64,000 bases of DNA from Pseudomonas sp. Q2-TVG4-2 (lineage in GTDB: Bacteria > Pseudomonadota > Gammaproteobacteria > Pseudomonadales > Pseudomonadaceae): positions 124,001 to 188,000 of the forward strand of contig NZ_LGLW01000001.1 in assembly GCF_013620795.1 (NCBI RefSeq). The letters are read 5' to 3'. Positions within the stretch are counted from its first letter, which is position 1, and each line of letters starts with the position of its first letter. The notes beneath the pieces were generated by a model that worked only from the letters and a program-made list of their open reading frames with translations, did no database searches and was not told the DNA's origin. Positions 52,610-63,188 of the stretch are shown piece by piece. Position numbers and translations under genes: made by a program.

Positions 52610-54058
52610 TCAGAGCAGAAAAAGGGTCGCAAGACCGAGAAAAATAAAGAAACCACCGCTATCGGTCACAGCTGTAATCATGACGCTAGCGCCTAGCGCA
52701 GGATCCCTGCCCATGCGCGCCAGCGTCACCGGTATCAGCACGCCCATCAAAGCCGCGAGCAATAGGTTCAGGGTCATAGCTGCGGTCATCACGATGCCCA
52801 GCGACCAGCTTCCGTATAGCCAATAGACCACGATGCCGATAACTCCGCCCCATATCAAACCATTCAGCATGCCGACACCTGCTTCCTTGCGCAGTAAGCG
52901 AGCGCTATTACCGGTTCCCATCTGATCCAGCGCCATGGCTCGAACAATCATGGTGATGGTCTGATTGCCGGAATTACCGCCAATGCCGGCGACTATCGGC
53001 ATCAAGGCGGCTAGCGCTACAAGCTTCTCAATCGACCCATCGAACAGACCAATAACACGCGAGGCAATAAATGCCGTGATCAGATTGACCGCCAGCCAGG
53101 CCCAGCGGTTGCGCAGCGACTTCCAGACCGACGCGAAGATATCTTCTTCTTCGCGCAAACCTGCCATGTTGAGCACTTCGGTTTCGCTTTCCTCACGGAT
53201 CAAGTCGACCATCTCATCAATGGTCAGGCGCCCGATAAGCTTCCCGCTTTTGTCCACAACGGGGGTGGAAACCAAGTCGTAGCGCTCAAACGCCTGGGCC
53301 GCCTCATAGGCATCCTCGTCCGGATGGAACGTCACCGGATCGCTGGCCATCAACTCGGAAACATGACGCTCCGGATCGTTGACTAGCAACCGTTTGATCG
53401 GCAGAACACCTTTAAGCACGCCATCATAATCGACGACGAACAGCTTATCGGTGTGCCCCGGCAGCTCCTTCAAGCGCCGCAAGTAGCGCAGCACTACTTC
53501 AAGGCTCACGTCCTCACGGATCGTGACCATCTCGAAGTCCATCAGCGCACCGACCTGGTCCTCCTCGTAGGATAGAGCCGAGCGGACGCGCTCGCGCTGC
53601 TGCGCATCGAGCGTTTCCATCAACTCATGCACGACGTCGCGCGGCAGTTCAGCGGCCAGGTCCGCCAGCTCGTCGGCGTCCATCTCCTTGGCAGCCGCAA
53701 GGAGTTCATGATCGTCCATGTCGGCGATCAGCGTCTCGCGAACGGCGTCGGAAACCTCGAGCAGGATGTCGCCGTCGCGATCCGATTTGACCAGCTGCCA
53801 GACGGTCAGACGATCGTCGAGAGGCAGGGCTTCGAGGATGTGGGCGATGTCGGCCGGATGCAGCGCCTCCAACTTGCGTTGTAGCTCGACGAGGTTCTGG
53901 CGATGCACCAGATTCTCGACCACCTCCCGATGCTGCCCTTCCTGCCCCTGACGATACGCCAGGTCTTCAACGATCCTATGTCGATGAAGCAGCTCGACGA
54001 CTTGCGCCAGACGATCCTGAAGACTCTCCTGCGGCTTTTTTGCTTCTACTTCGGTCAT
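52610..54058 (-). CDS. mgtE: Magnesium transporter MgtE
   Basis: 482 residues starting at ATG 54058 (GGTGGAG upstream); the frame extends to 54100. An N-terminal helical domain (HPADIAHILEALPLDDRLTVWQLV) and two CBS domains (about 140-265) are followed by five membrane helices with PIVAGIGGNSGNQTITMIVRAMALDQM, the MgtE channel signature. It is a Mg2+-gated channel. Stands alone. Confidence 0.95.
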   Translation of the reverse strand: MTEVEAKKPQESLQDRLAQVVELLHRHRIVEDLAYRQGQEGQHREVVENLVHRQNLVELQRKLEALHPADIAHILEALPLDDRLTVWQLVKSDRDGDILLEVSDAVRETLIADMDDHELLAAAKEMDADELADLAAELPRDVVHELMETLDAQQRERVRSALSYEEDQVGALMDFEMVTIREDVSLEVVLRYLRRLKELPGHTDKLFVVDYDGVLKGVLPIKRLLVNDPERHVSELMASDPVTFHPDEDAYEAAQAFERYDLVSTPVVDKSGKLIGRLTIDEMVDLIREESETEVLNMAGLREEEDIFASVWKSLRNRWAWLAVNLITAFIASRVIGLFDGSIEKLVALAALMPIVAGIGGNSGNQTITMIVRAMALDQMGTGNSARLLRKEAGVGMLNGLIWGGVIGIVVYWLYGSWSLGIVMTAAMTLNLLLAALMGVLIPVTLARMGRDPALGASVMITAVTDSGGFFIFLGLATLFLL

Positions 54059-54371
54059 GGCGCACTCCACCCCCAGCGATCGGAGCGCGCCAGGGATCAA
54101 TCATTCGATACGTGATTGGCAAGCGAAAGTTTTATACGACTACAGGGCAAATCCATGAGGGGGATCCAGGAGCCCGAAGGGGCGGACCACGCAATAATAC
54201 CACCGCAGTCAGCAAGCGAGACCACGGAATACAAGCAATACAACCGCTTGCAGCAGCCTCAGGGGTGGTGACTCGCTATCAATGTCGACGCATTCACGTT
54301 GCGAGAAGGCACGACTGCGAGACAGGAAATTATTAGCTAGGCTGACTCGATCAATCGTCAAGGAGGACGAC
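54059..54371. other. Intergenic stretch between mgtE and the DUF4124 gene
   Basis: 313 bases with divergent promoters. I see no clear RNA gene. A few GGA-containing segments occur around 54160-54190, but they do not amount to a recognisable RsmY/RsmZ-like RNA. AAGGAGGA precedes the ATG at 54372. Confidence 0.45.
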
Positions 54372-54863
54372 ATGAACAAGTTGTTCATCGCGAGCTGCTG
54401 CACCCTATTTCTCGCTACTGCCCCAGCGCTTGCCGCAAACATCTATCGCTGCGTTGATGAAACCGGCAACCTCACCTTCACTCGACAGGGCTGCCCCACC
54501 AATCAGACCGCTCAAATCCAAACAGCGCAGAACCTAACACCAAGCTCCGGCAAAGCAATTCCCCTAGCCAACCCAAGAGAGCGGCGCAAGACATCCAAAG
54601 GAGAACCATCCAAGCAGCTAACCGTTGTTGGCGAGCAGGAAGACGGTTGCGGAAATCGGGTAACGGGCAGCGCGAGACGTAATGCGATAATCAGTCAGCA
54701 AGTCCTACCCGGAATGAAGCGCTCCGACATCGATAGCGCATTCGGTACACCGGATGCCGTAACCAACCGCAACGGACAAATGCAGTACCGCTACGTCAAT
54801 GACAAGGGCCGGACACGAACCATCAACTTCGACGAATACGGATGTGTCCGCGGCAAACGCTAA
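54372..54863 (+). CDS. DUF4124 domain exported protein
   Basis: 163 residues with a signal peptide (MNKLFIASCCTLFLATAPALAA), then NIYRCVDETGNLTFTRQGCPTNQTAQ, the DUF4124 signature (YRCVDxxGxxxFTxxxCP). The C-terminal half contains VLPGMKRSDIDSAFGTPDAVTNRNGQMQYRYVNDKGRTRTINFDEYGCV, similar to an SmpA/OmlA-like fold. A periplasmic protein of unknown function. A strong ribosome-binding site (AAGGAGGA) fixes the start. Confidence 0.85.
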   Translation: MNKLFIASCCTLFLATAPALAANIYRCVDETGNLTFTRQGCPTNQTAQIQTAQNLTPSSGKAIPLANPRERRKTSKGEPSKQLTVVGEQEDGCGNRVTGSARRNAIISQQVLPGMKRSDIDSAFGTPDAVTNRNGQMQYRYVNDKGRTRTINFDEYGCVRGKR

Positions 54864-54884
54864 AACCGTAAACCGTAAACCGTA
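54864..54884. repeat. Three tandem copies of AACCGTA
   Basis: AACCGTA occurs at 54864, 54871 and 54878 directly after the DUF4124 stop. It looks like simple slippage. Confidence 0.8.
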
Positions 54885-54892
54885 AAACAAAA

Positions 54893-54920
54893 AAAGGGCC
54901 TGCATCGCTGCAGGCCCTTT
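54893..54920 (-). terminator. Strong terminator of the tRNA cluster
   Basis: AAAGGGCCTGC/GCAGGCCCTTT with a 6-base loop, followed on the minus strand by TTTTTGTTTTA. It ends the leftward tRNA-Ser-Arg-Arg transcript and may also stop the DUF4124 gene. Confidence 0.88.
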
Positions 54921-54926
54921 CTGATT

Positions 54927-55003
54927 TGGTGCACTCAGGAGGATTCGAACCTCCGACCGCTCGGTTCGTAGCCGAGTACTCTATCCAGCTGAGCTATGAG
55001 TGC
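54927..55003 (-). tRNA. tRNA-Arg (anticodon ACG), copy 2
   Basis: Complete cloverleaf on the minus strand: acceptor GCACTCA/TGAGTGC, anticodon arm CTCGG-CTACGAA-CCGAG (anticodon ACG), T-arm GTTCGAATC, discriminator A and encoded CCA. The sequence is identical to the neighbouring copy at 55075-55151. Confidence 0.95.
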
Positions 55004-55074
55004 ATTAGGCGCTTGATAAACCAGATCACCGCTGGTTATAACATCAAACCGCAATTTTGCGGCTCTTTGTAATA

Positions 55075-55151
55075 TGGTGCACTCAGGAGGATTCGAACCT
55101 CCGACCGCTCGGTTCGTAGCCGAGTACTCTATCCAGCTGAGCTATGAGTGC
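55075..55151 (-). tRNA. tRNA-Arg (anticodon ACG), copy 1
   Basis: Identical in sequence to 54927-55003, separated from it by 71 bases. ACG is read as inosine-CG after deamination by TadA. Confidence 0.95.
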
Positions 55152-55258
55152 ACTGAGGGTGCGCATTATAAGTTTGTGAATTTCTTGGTCAAGCTCTTTG
55201 ATTCAATGAATTCTCATCAAATCGCACTGCCGAACCAGTCCACCAACTAACCTATGCA

Positions 55259-55352
<94 letters not shown>

Positions 55353-55414
55353 GCAACACGGGGCGCATGATACCCATCTTTACCCCGCTTGCAAAGCCAA
55401 AAATCACATAAATA

Positions 55415-55600
55415 TTAATGGCTTGGTTCTTGGTCTTTCTCTTTCTGGATCCGTTGATAAATCTCCTCGCGATGCACCGCTACCTCTTTGGGTGCATTCA
55501 CTCCTATGCGCACTTGATTTCCTTTGACACCCAGCACAGTGACAGTCACATCGTCACCCACCATCAGGGTCTCTCCGACCCGGCGAGTCAGAATCAGCAT
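55415..55600 (-). CDS. csrA: Carbon storage/translational regulator CsrA (RsmA)
   Basis: 61 residues: [54 protein letters not shown], a full CsrA with the RNA-binding residues L4, R6, R7 and R44 region intact. It binds GGA-containing leaders and represses translation of secondary metabolism and motility genes. Preceded by AAGGAGAAAGGA. It is followed by the tRNA cluster. Confidence 0.97.
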   Translation of the reverse strand: MLILTRRVGETLMVGDDVTVTVLGVKGNQVRIGVNAPKEVAVHREEIYQRIQKEKDQEPSH

Positions 55601-55782
55601 TCCTTTCTCCTTAAAACGGATTCAATTCAGTAAACAGTCTGCAAAGATAAAAACGGATAATGTTCCGTGAAACATCGGGCCTAGAGCCTTTCACCAGCTA
55701 TTGACCAGTGGGGGCGACTCTAAAGTTCCTTTTTATTCTCATACAATCGACGGAAGGTGCGAATTAGTCGCAATTCCGCCGA

Positions 55783-57018
55783 CTAGTCCCCCTTCCCGGC
55801 GGGAGCATCCAGCTCGAATGCGGTATGCAGAGCCCTCACCGCCAACTCCAGGTACTTCTCCTCGATCACTACCGAAACCTTGATTTCCGACGTAGAGATC
55901 ATCTGTATATTGATGTTTTCCTTCGCCAGCGCCTCGAACATCCGGCTTGCGACGCCCGCATGCGAGCGCATGCCAACGCCGACGATCGACACCTTGGCAA
56001 TGTCCACATCGCCGATAACTTCGCGGGCGCCCATGTCACGCGCAATGCCTTCGAGCACGTGCAACGCGTTATGGTAGTCGTTCCGGTGGACGGTGAAGGT
56101 GAAATCCGTGGTGTTATCGTGCGCGACGTTTTGCACGATCATATCGACCTCGACGTTCGCCGCGCTGATCGGACCGAGAATCTTGAACGCTACCCCGGGC
56201 GTATCCGGCACACCACGAATGGTCAGCTTGGCTTCGTCACGATTGAAAGCGATGCCGGAAATGATGGGCTGTTCCATGGATTCCTCTTCATCAAGGGTAA
56301 TGAGGGTGCCAGGACCCTCCTGAAAACTGTGCAACACGCGCAACGGCACGCTGTATTTACCGGCGAACTCCACGGCACGGATCTGTAGCACCTTGGAACC
56401 AAGGCTCGCCATTTCAAGCATTTCTTCGAAGGTGATCTTGTCGAGGCGCTGAGCCTTGGCCACAACGCGGGGGTCGGTCGTATAGACGCCGTCGACATCG
56501 GTATAGATCTGGCACTCATCGGCCTTCAACGCAGCGGCCAGCGCCACGCCAGTAGTGTCCGAGCCGCCACGTCCGAGCGTGGTGATGTTGCCGCCGTCGT
56601 CCACCCCCTGGAACCCTGCAACCACGACGACGCGGCCAGCCTTGAGCTCCTTGTGGATGTGCTGCGAATCGATTTGCAGAATGCGCGCCTTGGTATGAGC
56701 GCTATCGGTCAGGATACGAACTTGGCTGCCGGTGTAGGACACTGCCGGCACGCCGATTTTGATCAATGCCATCGCCAGCAGGGCAATGGTGACCTGCTCG
56801 CCGGTTGATACCATCACGTCCAGCTCGCGAGCCACGGGCTGCTCGCTGATCTGTTTAGCCAGATCGATCAGGCGATTGGTTTCACCGCTCATTGCCGAGA
56901 CCACCACGACGATGTCGTCTCCGTTGTCACGGAATTTCTTGACCTTCGCCGCCACTTGCTCGATGCGCTCGACGGAGCCCACCGACGTACCACCAAACTT
57001 CTGTACGATCAAAGCCAT
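55783..57018 (-). CDS. lysC: Aspartate kinase LysC
   Basis: 411 residues. VQKFGGTSVGSVERI at the N-terminus (ATP site), GRGGSDTTGVALAAALKADECQIYTDVDGVYTTDPRVV in the kinase domain, and two ACT domains in the C-terminal third (SIVGVGMRSHAGVASRMFEALAKENINIQMISTSEIKVSVVI). It starts the Lys/Thr/Met/diaminopimelate pathway and is probably feedback-regulated by lysine and threonine. It lies between alaS and csrA. Confidence 0.97.
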   Translation of the reverse strand: MALIVQKFGGTSVGSVERIEQVAAKVKKFRDNGDDIVVVVSAMSGETNRLIDLAKQISEQPVARELDVMVSTGEQVTIALLAMALIKIGVPAVSYTGSQVRILTDSAHTKARILQIDSQHIHKELKAGRVVVVAGFQGVDDGGNITTLGRGGSDTTGVALAAALKADECQIYTDVDGVYTTDPRVVAKAQRLDKITFEEMLEMASLGSKVLQIRAVEFAGKYSVPLRVLHSFQEGPGTLITLDEEESMEQPIISGIAFNRDEAKLTIRGVPDTPGVAFKILGPISAANVEVDMIVQNVAHDNTTDFTFTVHRNDYHNALHVLEGIARDMGAREVIGDVDIAKVSIVGVGMRSHAGVASRMFEALAKENINIQMISTSEIKVSVVIEEKYLELAVRALHTAFELDAPAGKGD

Positions 57019-57169
57019 CTCATAGCCGCCTAAGCCCGGTCACGGGCGCTTATTAAATATCTACCCAAGCAACGCAAGGTGCGCCCGGACAGCGGCCTGC
57101 CCAGCTCGCGATACATGTGATACGTCTGTGCCATCTGACCGGCAACCGGCGATTTCACCATCGCCCTGG

Positions 57170-59794
57170 TTACACCGCCTGCTCAACGAATGCCTTGGCA
57201 AGCGCTAACGCTTCGTCGAGTCGCTCAGCGTCGCTTCCGCCGCCCTGAGCCATATCTGGGCGACCGCCGCCCTTGCCGCCGACGACCGCAGCAGCCTGCT
57301 TCATGAGGTCCCCCGCCTTGAAACTACCGGTGAGATCCTGCGTCACGCCAGCCACCAGCACGACTTTCTCGTCCTGCACTCCGCCGAGCAGAATCACGCC
57401 GCTGCCGAGCTTGTTCTTCAGCTGGTCAACCAATGCCAGCAACGCCTTGCCATCCAGACCATCCACGCGCGCAGCCAGCGTCTTCACGCCCTTCACCTGG
57501 ACAGCGGAGCCGGCAAGATCGTTGCCGGTGGCGCTAGCCGCCTTGGCCTTGAGCTGCTCGAGCTCCTTTTCCAGCTGGCGATTGCGTTCCAGCATTGCTC
57601 CCAGTTTGTCCAGCAGGCTGTCGCGACTACCTTTGACCAACGCAGCCGCTTCTTTCAGCTGTTCCTCGGCACTGTTCAGATAGGCCAACGCTTGCTCGCC
57701 GGTAACCGCTTCGATACGCCTCACACCCGCGGCAACGCCGCCTTCGCTGACAATTTTGAACAGGCCGATATCACCGGTGCGCTTGACGTGGGTACCACCA
57801 CACAGCTCGACCGAGAAGTCGCCACCCATAGTCAACACCCGTACTTGATCGCCATACTTCTCGCCGAACAACGCCATCGCGCCTTTGCTCTTGGCCGTTT
57901 CGATGTCGGTTTCTTCGATATCCACCGCCGTGTTGCGGCGAATCTCGGCGTTGACCTTGTCCTCAAGCGCTTTCAGCTGTTCAGGCTTGATCGCCTCGAA
58001 ATGGCTGAAGTCAAAACGCAGCCGCTGGCTATCGACCAGCGAGCCCTTCTGCGTCACATGCTCGCCGAGGATCTGGCGCAATGCCGCGTGCAGCAGATGC
58101 GTCGCGGAGTGGTTCAGCGCCGTAGCCTGACGAACCGAGGCGTCGACGGTGGCTGCGACGGCCGTGCCGATCCGTAGGCTGCCGCTATCGAGAATACCGT
58201 GATGCAGAAATGCGCCACCCGCCTTGCTGGTGTCGCGCACATCGAAGCGCAAGCCCTCGGCCGACAGATAGCCACAATCGCCAATTTGCCCACCGGACTC
58301 GGCATAGAACGGCGTCTCGTCAAGAACGACCACGCCCTCCTCGCCCGCCGACAGGCTTTGCACTGCCATGCCTTCCTTGAATAGGGCCAGCACCCTGCCG
58401 CTGCCGGTCGTACCCAGATAGCCGGTAAAGCGCGTATCGCCCTCGACCTTGACGAGGCTGTTGTAGTCCATGCCAAAAGCGCTGGCCGAACGCGCGCGCT
58501 CACGTTGAGCTTCCATTTCACGCTCGAAACCTTCCTCGTCCAGCGTCAGCTCACGCTCACGCGCGATGTCGCCGGTGAGGTCGACGGGGAAACCGTAGGT
58601 GTCGTAAAGCTTGAAAATGACCTCACCTGGGATGACGCCGCCCTTCAGGTCAGCCAGATCCTGCTCGAGAATCCTCAGGCCCTGCTCGAGCGTCTTGGCG
58701 AACTGCTCTTCCTCGGTTTTCAATACACGCTCGATGTGCGCCTGCTGAGTTTTCAGCTCGGTAAAGGCATTGCCCATCTCCGCTACCAGCGCACCGACGA
58801 TCTTGTAGAAGAAGCTGCCCTTCGCGCCCAGCTTGTTGCCGTGGCGACAGGCGCGACGGATGATCCGGCGCAGCACATAGCCACGCCCCTCGTTCGACGG
58901 CGTCACGCCATCAGCAATGAGGAAGCCGCACGAACGAATATGGTCGGCCACAACTTTCAACGAAGCCTCCCCGTCATTGCTGCAACCAATGGCCTGAGCG
59001 GAGGCGTTGAGGAGACTCTGGAACAGGTCGATCTCGTAGTTCGAATTGACATGTTGCAACACCGCGCTGATGCGCTCCAGCCCCATCCCTGTGTCGACGC
59101 TAGGCGCTGGTAGCGGATGCATCACACCATCAGCGGTGCGGTTGAACTGCATGAAGACGTTGTTCCAGATCTCGATGTAGCGATCACCATCTTCCTCCGG
59201 CGAACCGGGTGGGCCGCCCCAGATGTGCTCGCCATGGTCGAAGAAAATCTCGGTGCACGGGCCACAAGGTCCGGTATCACCCATCGCCCAGAAGTTGTCC
59301 GAGGCGTAAGGGGCACCTTTGTTGTCGCCAATGCGCACCATACGCTCGGCCGGTACGCCGACTTCCTTGGTCCAGATATCGTAAGCCTCGTCATCACTGG
59401 CGTAGACGGTAACCCAAAGCTTGTCCTTGGGGAGACCCAGCCATTTCTCCGAAGTCAGGAATTCCCAGGCGTAGGTAATCGCATCACGCTTGAAATAGTC
59501 GCCGAAGCTGAAGTTGCCGAGCATCTCAAAGAAAGTGTGATGACGCGCGGTATAGCCGACGTTCTCCAGATCGTTGTGCTTACCACCGGCACGCACGCAT
59601 TTCTGGCTGGTGGTGGCGCGGGTGTAGGCGCGCTTTTCCAGCCCGAGGAAACAGTCCTTGAACTGGTTCATGCCAGCGTTGGTGAACAGCAGGGTCGGAT
59701 CGTTCGCCGGGATCAGCGAACTAGAGGCCACACGAGTGTGGCCCTTCTCTTCGAAGAAGCGGAGGAAGGCTTCACGGATTTCTGCGCTTTTCAT
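57170..59794 (-). CDS. alaS: Alanyl-tRNA synthetase
   Basis: 874 residues starting at ATG 59794 ([19 protein letters not shown]); the frame extends 25 codons upstream. The class II core ([31 protein letters not shown] and [17 protein letters not shown]) is followed by the editing domain with [11 protein letters not shown] and [17 protein letters not shown] (zinc-binding His/Cys), and the C-Ala domain with [15 protein letters not shown]. It charges tRNA-Ala and hydrolyses Ser/Gly mischarging. Confidence 0.97.
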   Translation of the reverse strand: MKSAEIREAFLRFFEEKGHTRVASSSLIPANDPTLLFTNAGMNQFKDCFLGLEKRAYTRATTSQKCVRAGGKHNDLENVGYTARHHTFFEMLGNFSFGDYFKRDAITYAWEFLTSEKWLGLPKDKLWVTVYASDDEAYDIWTKEVGVPAERMVRIGDNKGAPYASDNFWAMGDTGPCGPCTEIFFDHGEHIWGGPPGSPEEDGDRYIEIWNNVFMQFNRTADGVMHPLPAPSVDTGMGLERISAVLQHVNSNYEIDLFQSLLNASAQAIGCSNDGEASLKVVADHIRSCGFLIADGVTPSNEGRGYVLRRIIRRACRHGNKLGAKGSFFYKIVGALVAEMGNAFTELKTQQAHIERVLKTEEEQFAKTLEQGLRILEQDLADLKGGVIPGEVIFKLYDTYGFPVDLTGDIARERELTLDEEGFEREMEAQRERARSASAFGMDYNSLVKVEGDTRFTGYLGTTGSGRVLALFKEGMAVQSLSAGEEGVVVLDETPFYAESGGQIGDCGYLSAEGLRFDVRDTSKAGGAFLHHGILDSGSLRIGTAVAATVDASVRQATALNHSATHLLHAALRQILGEHVTQKGSLVDSQRLRFDFSHFEAIKPEQLKALEDKVNAEIRRNTAVDIEETDIETAKSKGAMALFGEKYGDQVRVLTMGGDFSVELCGGTHVKRTGDIGLFKIVSEGGVAAGVRRIEAVTGEQALAYLNSAEEQLKEAAALVKGSRDSLLDKLGAMLERNRQLEKELEQLKAKAASATGNDLAGSAVQVKGVKTLAARVDGLDGKALLALVDQLKNKLGSGVILLGGVQDEKVVLVAGVTQDLTGSFKAGDLMKQAAAVVGGKGGGRPDMAQGGGSDAERLDEALALAKAFVEQAV

Positions 59795-59973
59795 AGATTT
59801 CTTCCAGAAGACAGCGGCCGAACGGCTGCAAAACGACACGACGAAGCAGCGCCCGGAGCCGGTTCGCAACTATCCAAACGGATAGCCGGCAAAGGGCCGC
59901 ATTATATCGGGCCCACGCCGCGCGCATAGGGGATAAATAAGATTGAATCAAGCTATTCGACAGCGATTCGAGC

Positions 59974-60978
59974 CTATGACCTGACGAATGCGGCGAAGCA
60001 TTCCAAGATCGGCTCGACATGCTCTGGCTGTACGTCCAGGTGTGTCACCATCCGCAGCCGCGACGCCGCAGTCAGAATGACGCCACGCTCCGCGCAGAAC
60101 GCCTTCAGTGCGCCTGCGCGTTCGCCCATCTGTACATAGACCATGTTGGTCTGCACCGGCTCGACCACGTAGCCCAGCCCCTCCAGCCCTTCAGCAATCT
60201 CACGAGCGCGCTGATGATCCTGGGCCAGGCGTTGCACCTGGTGTTCCAGCGCATAGAGTCCGGCCGCGGCCAGCACACCGGCCTGACGCATGCCGCCGCC
60301 GACCATCTTGCGTAACCGCCGTGCCCGGCCGATGAACGCTTCGTCACCACACAGCACCGAGCCGACCGGCGCGCCCAGCCCTTTCGACAGGCACACCGAT
60401 ACCGAGTCAAAGTGACGGCTGATGTCCTCGGGCGTGCAACCCAGCTTGACGACCGCATTGAATAGCCGAGCGCCGTCGAGATGCAACACAAGCCCGCGCT
60501 CACGCGTGAAGGCTCTTGCTTCAGCCAGATATGCCGGCGGCAGGACCTTGCCCTGCATGGTATTTTCCAGCGCCAGTAAGCGAGTACGAGCGAAGTGGAA
60601 GTCGTCCGGTTTTATCGCCGCGGCGACTCGTTCCAGGTCCAAAGAGCCGTCGGGCTCCATCTCGACCGGCTGCGGCTGAATCGAACCGAGCACCGCGGCA
60701 CCGCCGGCCTCGTATTTGTAGGTATGCGCCAGTTGGCCGGTAATGTATTCGTCGCCACGCCCACAGTGCGCCATGAGCGCCAGGAGATTGCTCATGGTGC
60801 CGCTGGGGACGAACAATCCGGCCTGCAGGCCCAGTTGCGCAGCGAGCGTCTGTTCCAGTTGCCGGACAGTCGGATCTTCGCCGTAAACATCGTCGCCTGT
60901 GGGCGCAGTCAACATGGCCTCGCGCATACCCGCCGTAGGCTGGGTAACCGTGTCGCTGCGAAGATCGATAAGACGCAT
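59974..60978 (-). CDS. ltaE: Low-specificity L-threonine aldolase
   Basis: 334 residues starting at ATG 60978 after ACAGGAG; the frame extends to 61047 over the neighbour's end. [39 protein letters not shown] is the family start; [15 protein letters not shown] and [20 protein letters not shown] hold the PLP Lys. It cleaves L-threonine to glycine and acetaldehyde. It starts about 66 bases after the stop of the metallopeptidase-like gene. Confidence 0.96.
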   Translation of the reverse strand: MRLIDLRSDTVTQPTAGMREAMLTAPTGDDVYGEDPTVRQLEQTLAAQLGLQAGLFVPSGTMSNLLALMAHCGRGDEYITGQLAHTYKYEAGGAAVLGSIQPQPVEMEPDGSLDLERVAAAIKPDDFHFARTRLLALENTMQGKVLPPAYLAEARAFTRERGLVLHLDGARLFNAVVKLGCTPEDISRHFDSVSVCLSKGLGAPVGSVLCGDEAFIGRARRLRKMVGGGMRQAGVLAAAGLYALEHQVQRLAQDHQRAREIAEGLEGLGYVVEPVQTNMVYVQMGERAGALKAFCAERGVILTAASRLRMVTHLDVQPEHVEPILECFAAFVRS

Positions 60979-61043
60979 GGCAACTCCTGTGGATTGAAAC
61001 TCCGCGCTGCAAGCGCGCCAGCTGCAGGACACCACCCCGTGTC

Positions 61044-62270
61044 TCAACGCAGCAGGCGGGTATCCAGAACGGCCGAGCCGCCGCCCAGCATGGTTTCAGT
61101 GATATCGATGAAATCTTCGGTGGTGACCCTGTCGAGACGCATCAGACCCCGTGCGACGTCGTCCAGCGAGTGACGGCTCTTGCTGCGCTGACGGATCTCG
61201 CGATCGAGCTCCTGCAGCAGCAATACCGCTCTGGCCGTAATGGGGCCACTTGAGCGTTCCGTACGCAGACTGTCCACCTTACGACTCCATTTGGTCAGAT
61301 GTTCACGAACGCGCTGGTAGCGGTCTTCGCTCATGCCGCCAGCACGACGCATCAGTTCGATGGCGTAGTACTCGGCCAAGCCCTCGCTGATCCAGTCGCT
61401 GCGATCGGCATCGGTGATACGGCTGAACACGTGGACCAGTTCATGTACCAGAGAACTGGTGCCGTTCTCGCTGACCAGCGGACGATCGGCGTGCATGAAC
61501 AGTGAGTTCGGGCCGGACAGGCCGCCCCGCCACATCGGATCACCGGCGCCGACGACCAGCAGCTTCTTCGGATCACGGGGAAATACGTTCTGCACTTCAG
61601 GCCAGACGAAGGTCAGCAGCGTAAGGATATCCATGCGCCGCAGCCCCTCGCCTACCGGGCCCGCCACCGTCACATCCGTCTCACCCAGCTTGGCCCGGCG
61701 GCTGCCAAGCTTGCCGGCAAGAATCCAACCCGTAGGGCGGTCGAAAAGGCGCTCACGATTATTGATGCGAAAGCGGTTCTTGCCGATGCGCGGCCAGCCC
61801 GTCTCGACACTCTTCCAACCCTCCGGAAGCTCAACTTTCAACCGCGAGACCAGCCGCATGCCGTCCTGCTGATCAAGGCGACCGCTCGGAACCAGATCGT
61901 CACCGCGAAGCAACGCCCAGTCATCGGTCATCCGCGCATCGAAGCGGCCGCTTTTGCGCTGATGGCTGACTTTAACCCGATAGCTCAGCCGCGCCTTGCC
62001 GGCAGCCGGTCGCCAGACACCGCGATCGCCCTCCTGCTGCCAGGCGCCTTCGGCATCGGTTTCAAAGTCGCTATAAAGTCCCGCATCGCCAAGATTGAAA
62101 TCGAGGTATCTGATGGCGCTGCCATCCTCGAGGTGCAGCTCGACCTCGGCGACGTCCCGCTCGGGGACGAATCTGACGATGAAATCAAGGTCGACCTGTT
62201 TGGCGGCCTGGGTCGGAGCGATGAACAGCAACAACAGAACAGCTAGCAGCGGTAACTGACGGAGGGACAT
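61044..62270 (-). CDS. HExxH metallopeptidase-like exported protein (M61-like)
   Basis: 408 residues with a signal peptide ([23 protein letters not shown]). The zinc-binding HELVH lies at 276-280, followed after a spacer by the gluzincin ligand segment ISEGLAEYY (294-302). An N-terminal beta domain (about 30-200) precedes it. This fits the M61/M1-like gluzincin group; no enzymatic substrate can be inferred. The protein is likely periplasmic. Its stop falls just before ltaE. Confidence 0.8.
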   Translation of the reverse strand: MSLRQLPLLAVLLLLFIAPTQAAKQVDLDFIVRFVPERDVAEVELHLEDGSAIRYLDFNLGDAGLYSDFETDAEGAWQQEGDRGVWRPAAGKARLSYRVKVSHQRKSGRFDARMTDDWALLRGDDLVPSGRLDQQDGMRLVSRLKVELPEGWKSVETGWPRIGKNRFRINNRERLFDRPTGWILAGKLGSRRAKLGETDVTVAGPVGEGLRRMDILTLLTFVWPEVQNVFPRDPKKLLVVGAGDPMWRGGLSGPNSLFMHADRPLVSENGTSSLVHELVHVFSRITDADRSDWISEGLAEYYAIELMRRAGGMSEDRYQRVREHLTKWSRKVDSLRTERSSGPITARAVLLLQELDREIRQRSKSRHSLDDVARGLMRLDRVTTEDFIDITETMLGGGSAVLDTRLLR

Positions 62271-62322
62271 CGAGCGGCTCCAGATTGGGTTCAGTGCTAT
62301 GACGGTGCGACTGAAGGTAGAT

Positions 62323-62772
62323 TCAACCGGCGCGAAAAATCAGATGGTCTTCCCAGTCATCTTCAGCGACGGAACCCTCAGCAAGCATTCGGCCGGACTG
62401 GGAGATGCGCTCCGCGTGTACTGCATCAGGATCACCGCATACCAGGTGATGCCAGAGCGGAAGATCCTTGCCTTCGGCCACCAGGCGGTAGCCACAGGTG
62501 GGCGGCAGCCATTTGAATTGCGCCGCATCCACTGCCGTCAGCTGAACACAGTCAGGCACACTGGCACGCCGGTTGGGGTAGTCAGTACAGCGGCAACTCT
62601 TTAAATCGAGCAGTTTGCAGGCGATGCGGGTGTAGTAGACGCTGCCGTCTTCCTCATCCTCGAGCTTTTGCAAGCAGCACAGCCCGCAACCGTCGCACAG
62701 CGATTCCCACTCAGCGGAGTCCAGCTCGGCGAGGGTCTTACGCTTCCAAAAGGGTTCGACTTTTGCCGCCAT
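62323..62772 (-). CDS. ycgN: YcgN family cysteine-cluster protein (UPF0260)
   Basis: 149 residues with the cysteine set [35 protein letters not shown] and WLPPTCGYR typical of UPF0260/YkgJ proteins that probably bind zinc or iron-sulfur. Function unknown. It is downstream of ycgL on the same strand, with 122 bases between. Confidence 0.92.
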   Translation of the reverse strand: MAAKVEPFWKRKTLAELDSAEWESLCDGCGLCCLQKLEDEEDGSVYYTRIACKLLDLKSCRCTDYPNRRASVPDCVQLTAVDAAQFKWLPPTCGYRLVAEGKDLPLWHHLVCGDPDAVHAERISQSGRMLAEGSVAEDDWEDHLIFRAG

Positions 62773-62894
62773 GAAATGTCATCTCGAATCAAAAATTGCG
62801 AGTCTAGTCACTGCCGAGCAGCCGGCCAAGCGTGGCAGAGCCGGCTGCCATTCAATAGGTGGCCAGGTGACCGGCGGCCACCGGATCATTGTTT

Positions 62895-63188
62895 TCACAT
62901 GGGATCGTTGCGACGCAGCAACTCGTCCGGCAAGTGCTCGATATATTCTTCCTCGGGTGGCGGCATCTGAAGGTGGTAACCCTGTTTTTCCAGGTTATCG
63001 AGCACCGTCACGATGTCTTCCCGCGCCAGTTTGCGCTCAGGCGTCAGGACCATATCGAAGGCGTGCTGCGGTGGACCGAACGCGGCAAGCAGCGCTTCAG
63101 GCACGCGCGCCAACGCCTCGCTGCGTTCGACGTACAGGTACATTTCGTTCTTGCGCGGGCTTCTATAGATAGAGCAGATGCGTTTCAT
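62895..63188 (-). CDS. ycgL: YcgL domain protein
   Basis: 97 residues: [83 protein letters not shown], the YcgL signature. Small acidic cytoplasmic protein of unknown function. Its ATG overlaps the rnd stop (ATGA). Confidence 0.94.
   Translation of the reverse strand: MKRICSIYRSPRKNEMYLYVERSEALARVPEALLAAFGPPQHAFDMVLTPERKLAREDIVTVLDNLEKQGYHLQMPPPEEEYIEHLPDELLRRNDPM

Noticed and set aside
54160..54190. Small RNA with GGA motifs (RsmY/RsmZ-like)
   Set aside because: Only a few GGA triplets, no matching promoter, loop presentation or terminator visible.
54864..54884. AACCGTA tandem repeat as a regulatory array
   Set aside because: Three perfect 7-base units right after a stop and before a terminator; most simply slippage.
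55661..55674. parS-like sequence TGTTCCGTGAAACA
   Set aside because: Two bases shorter than the 16-base parS site and far from parAB; a chance partial palindrome.
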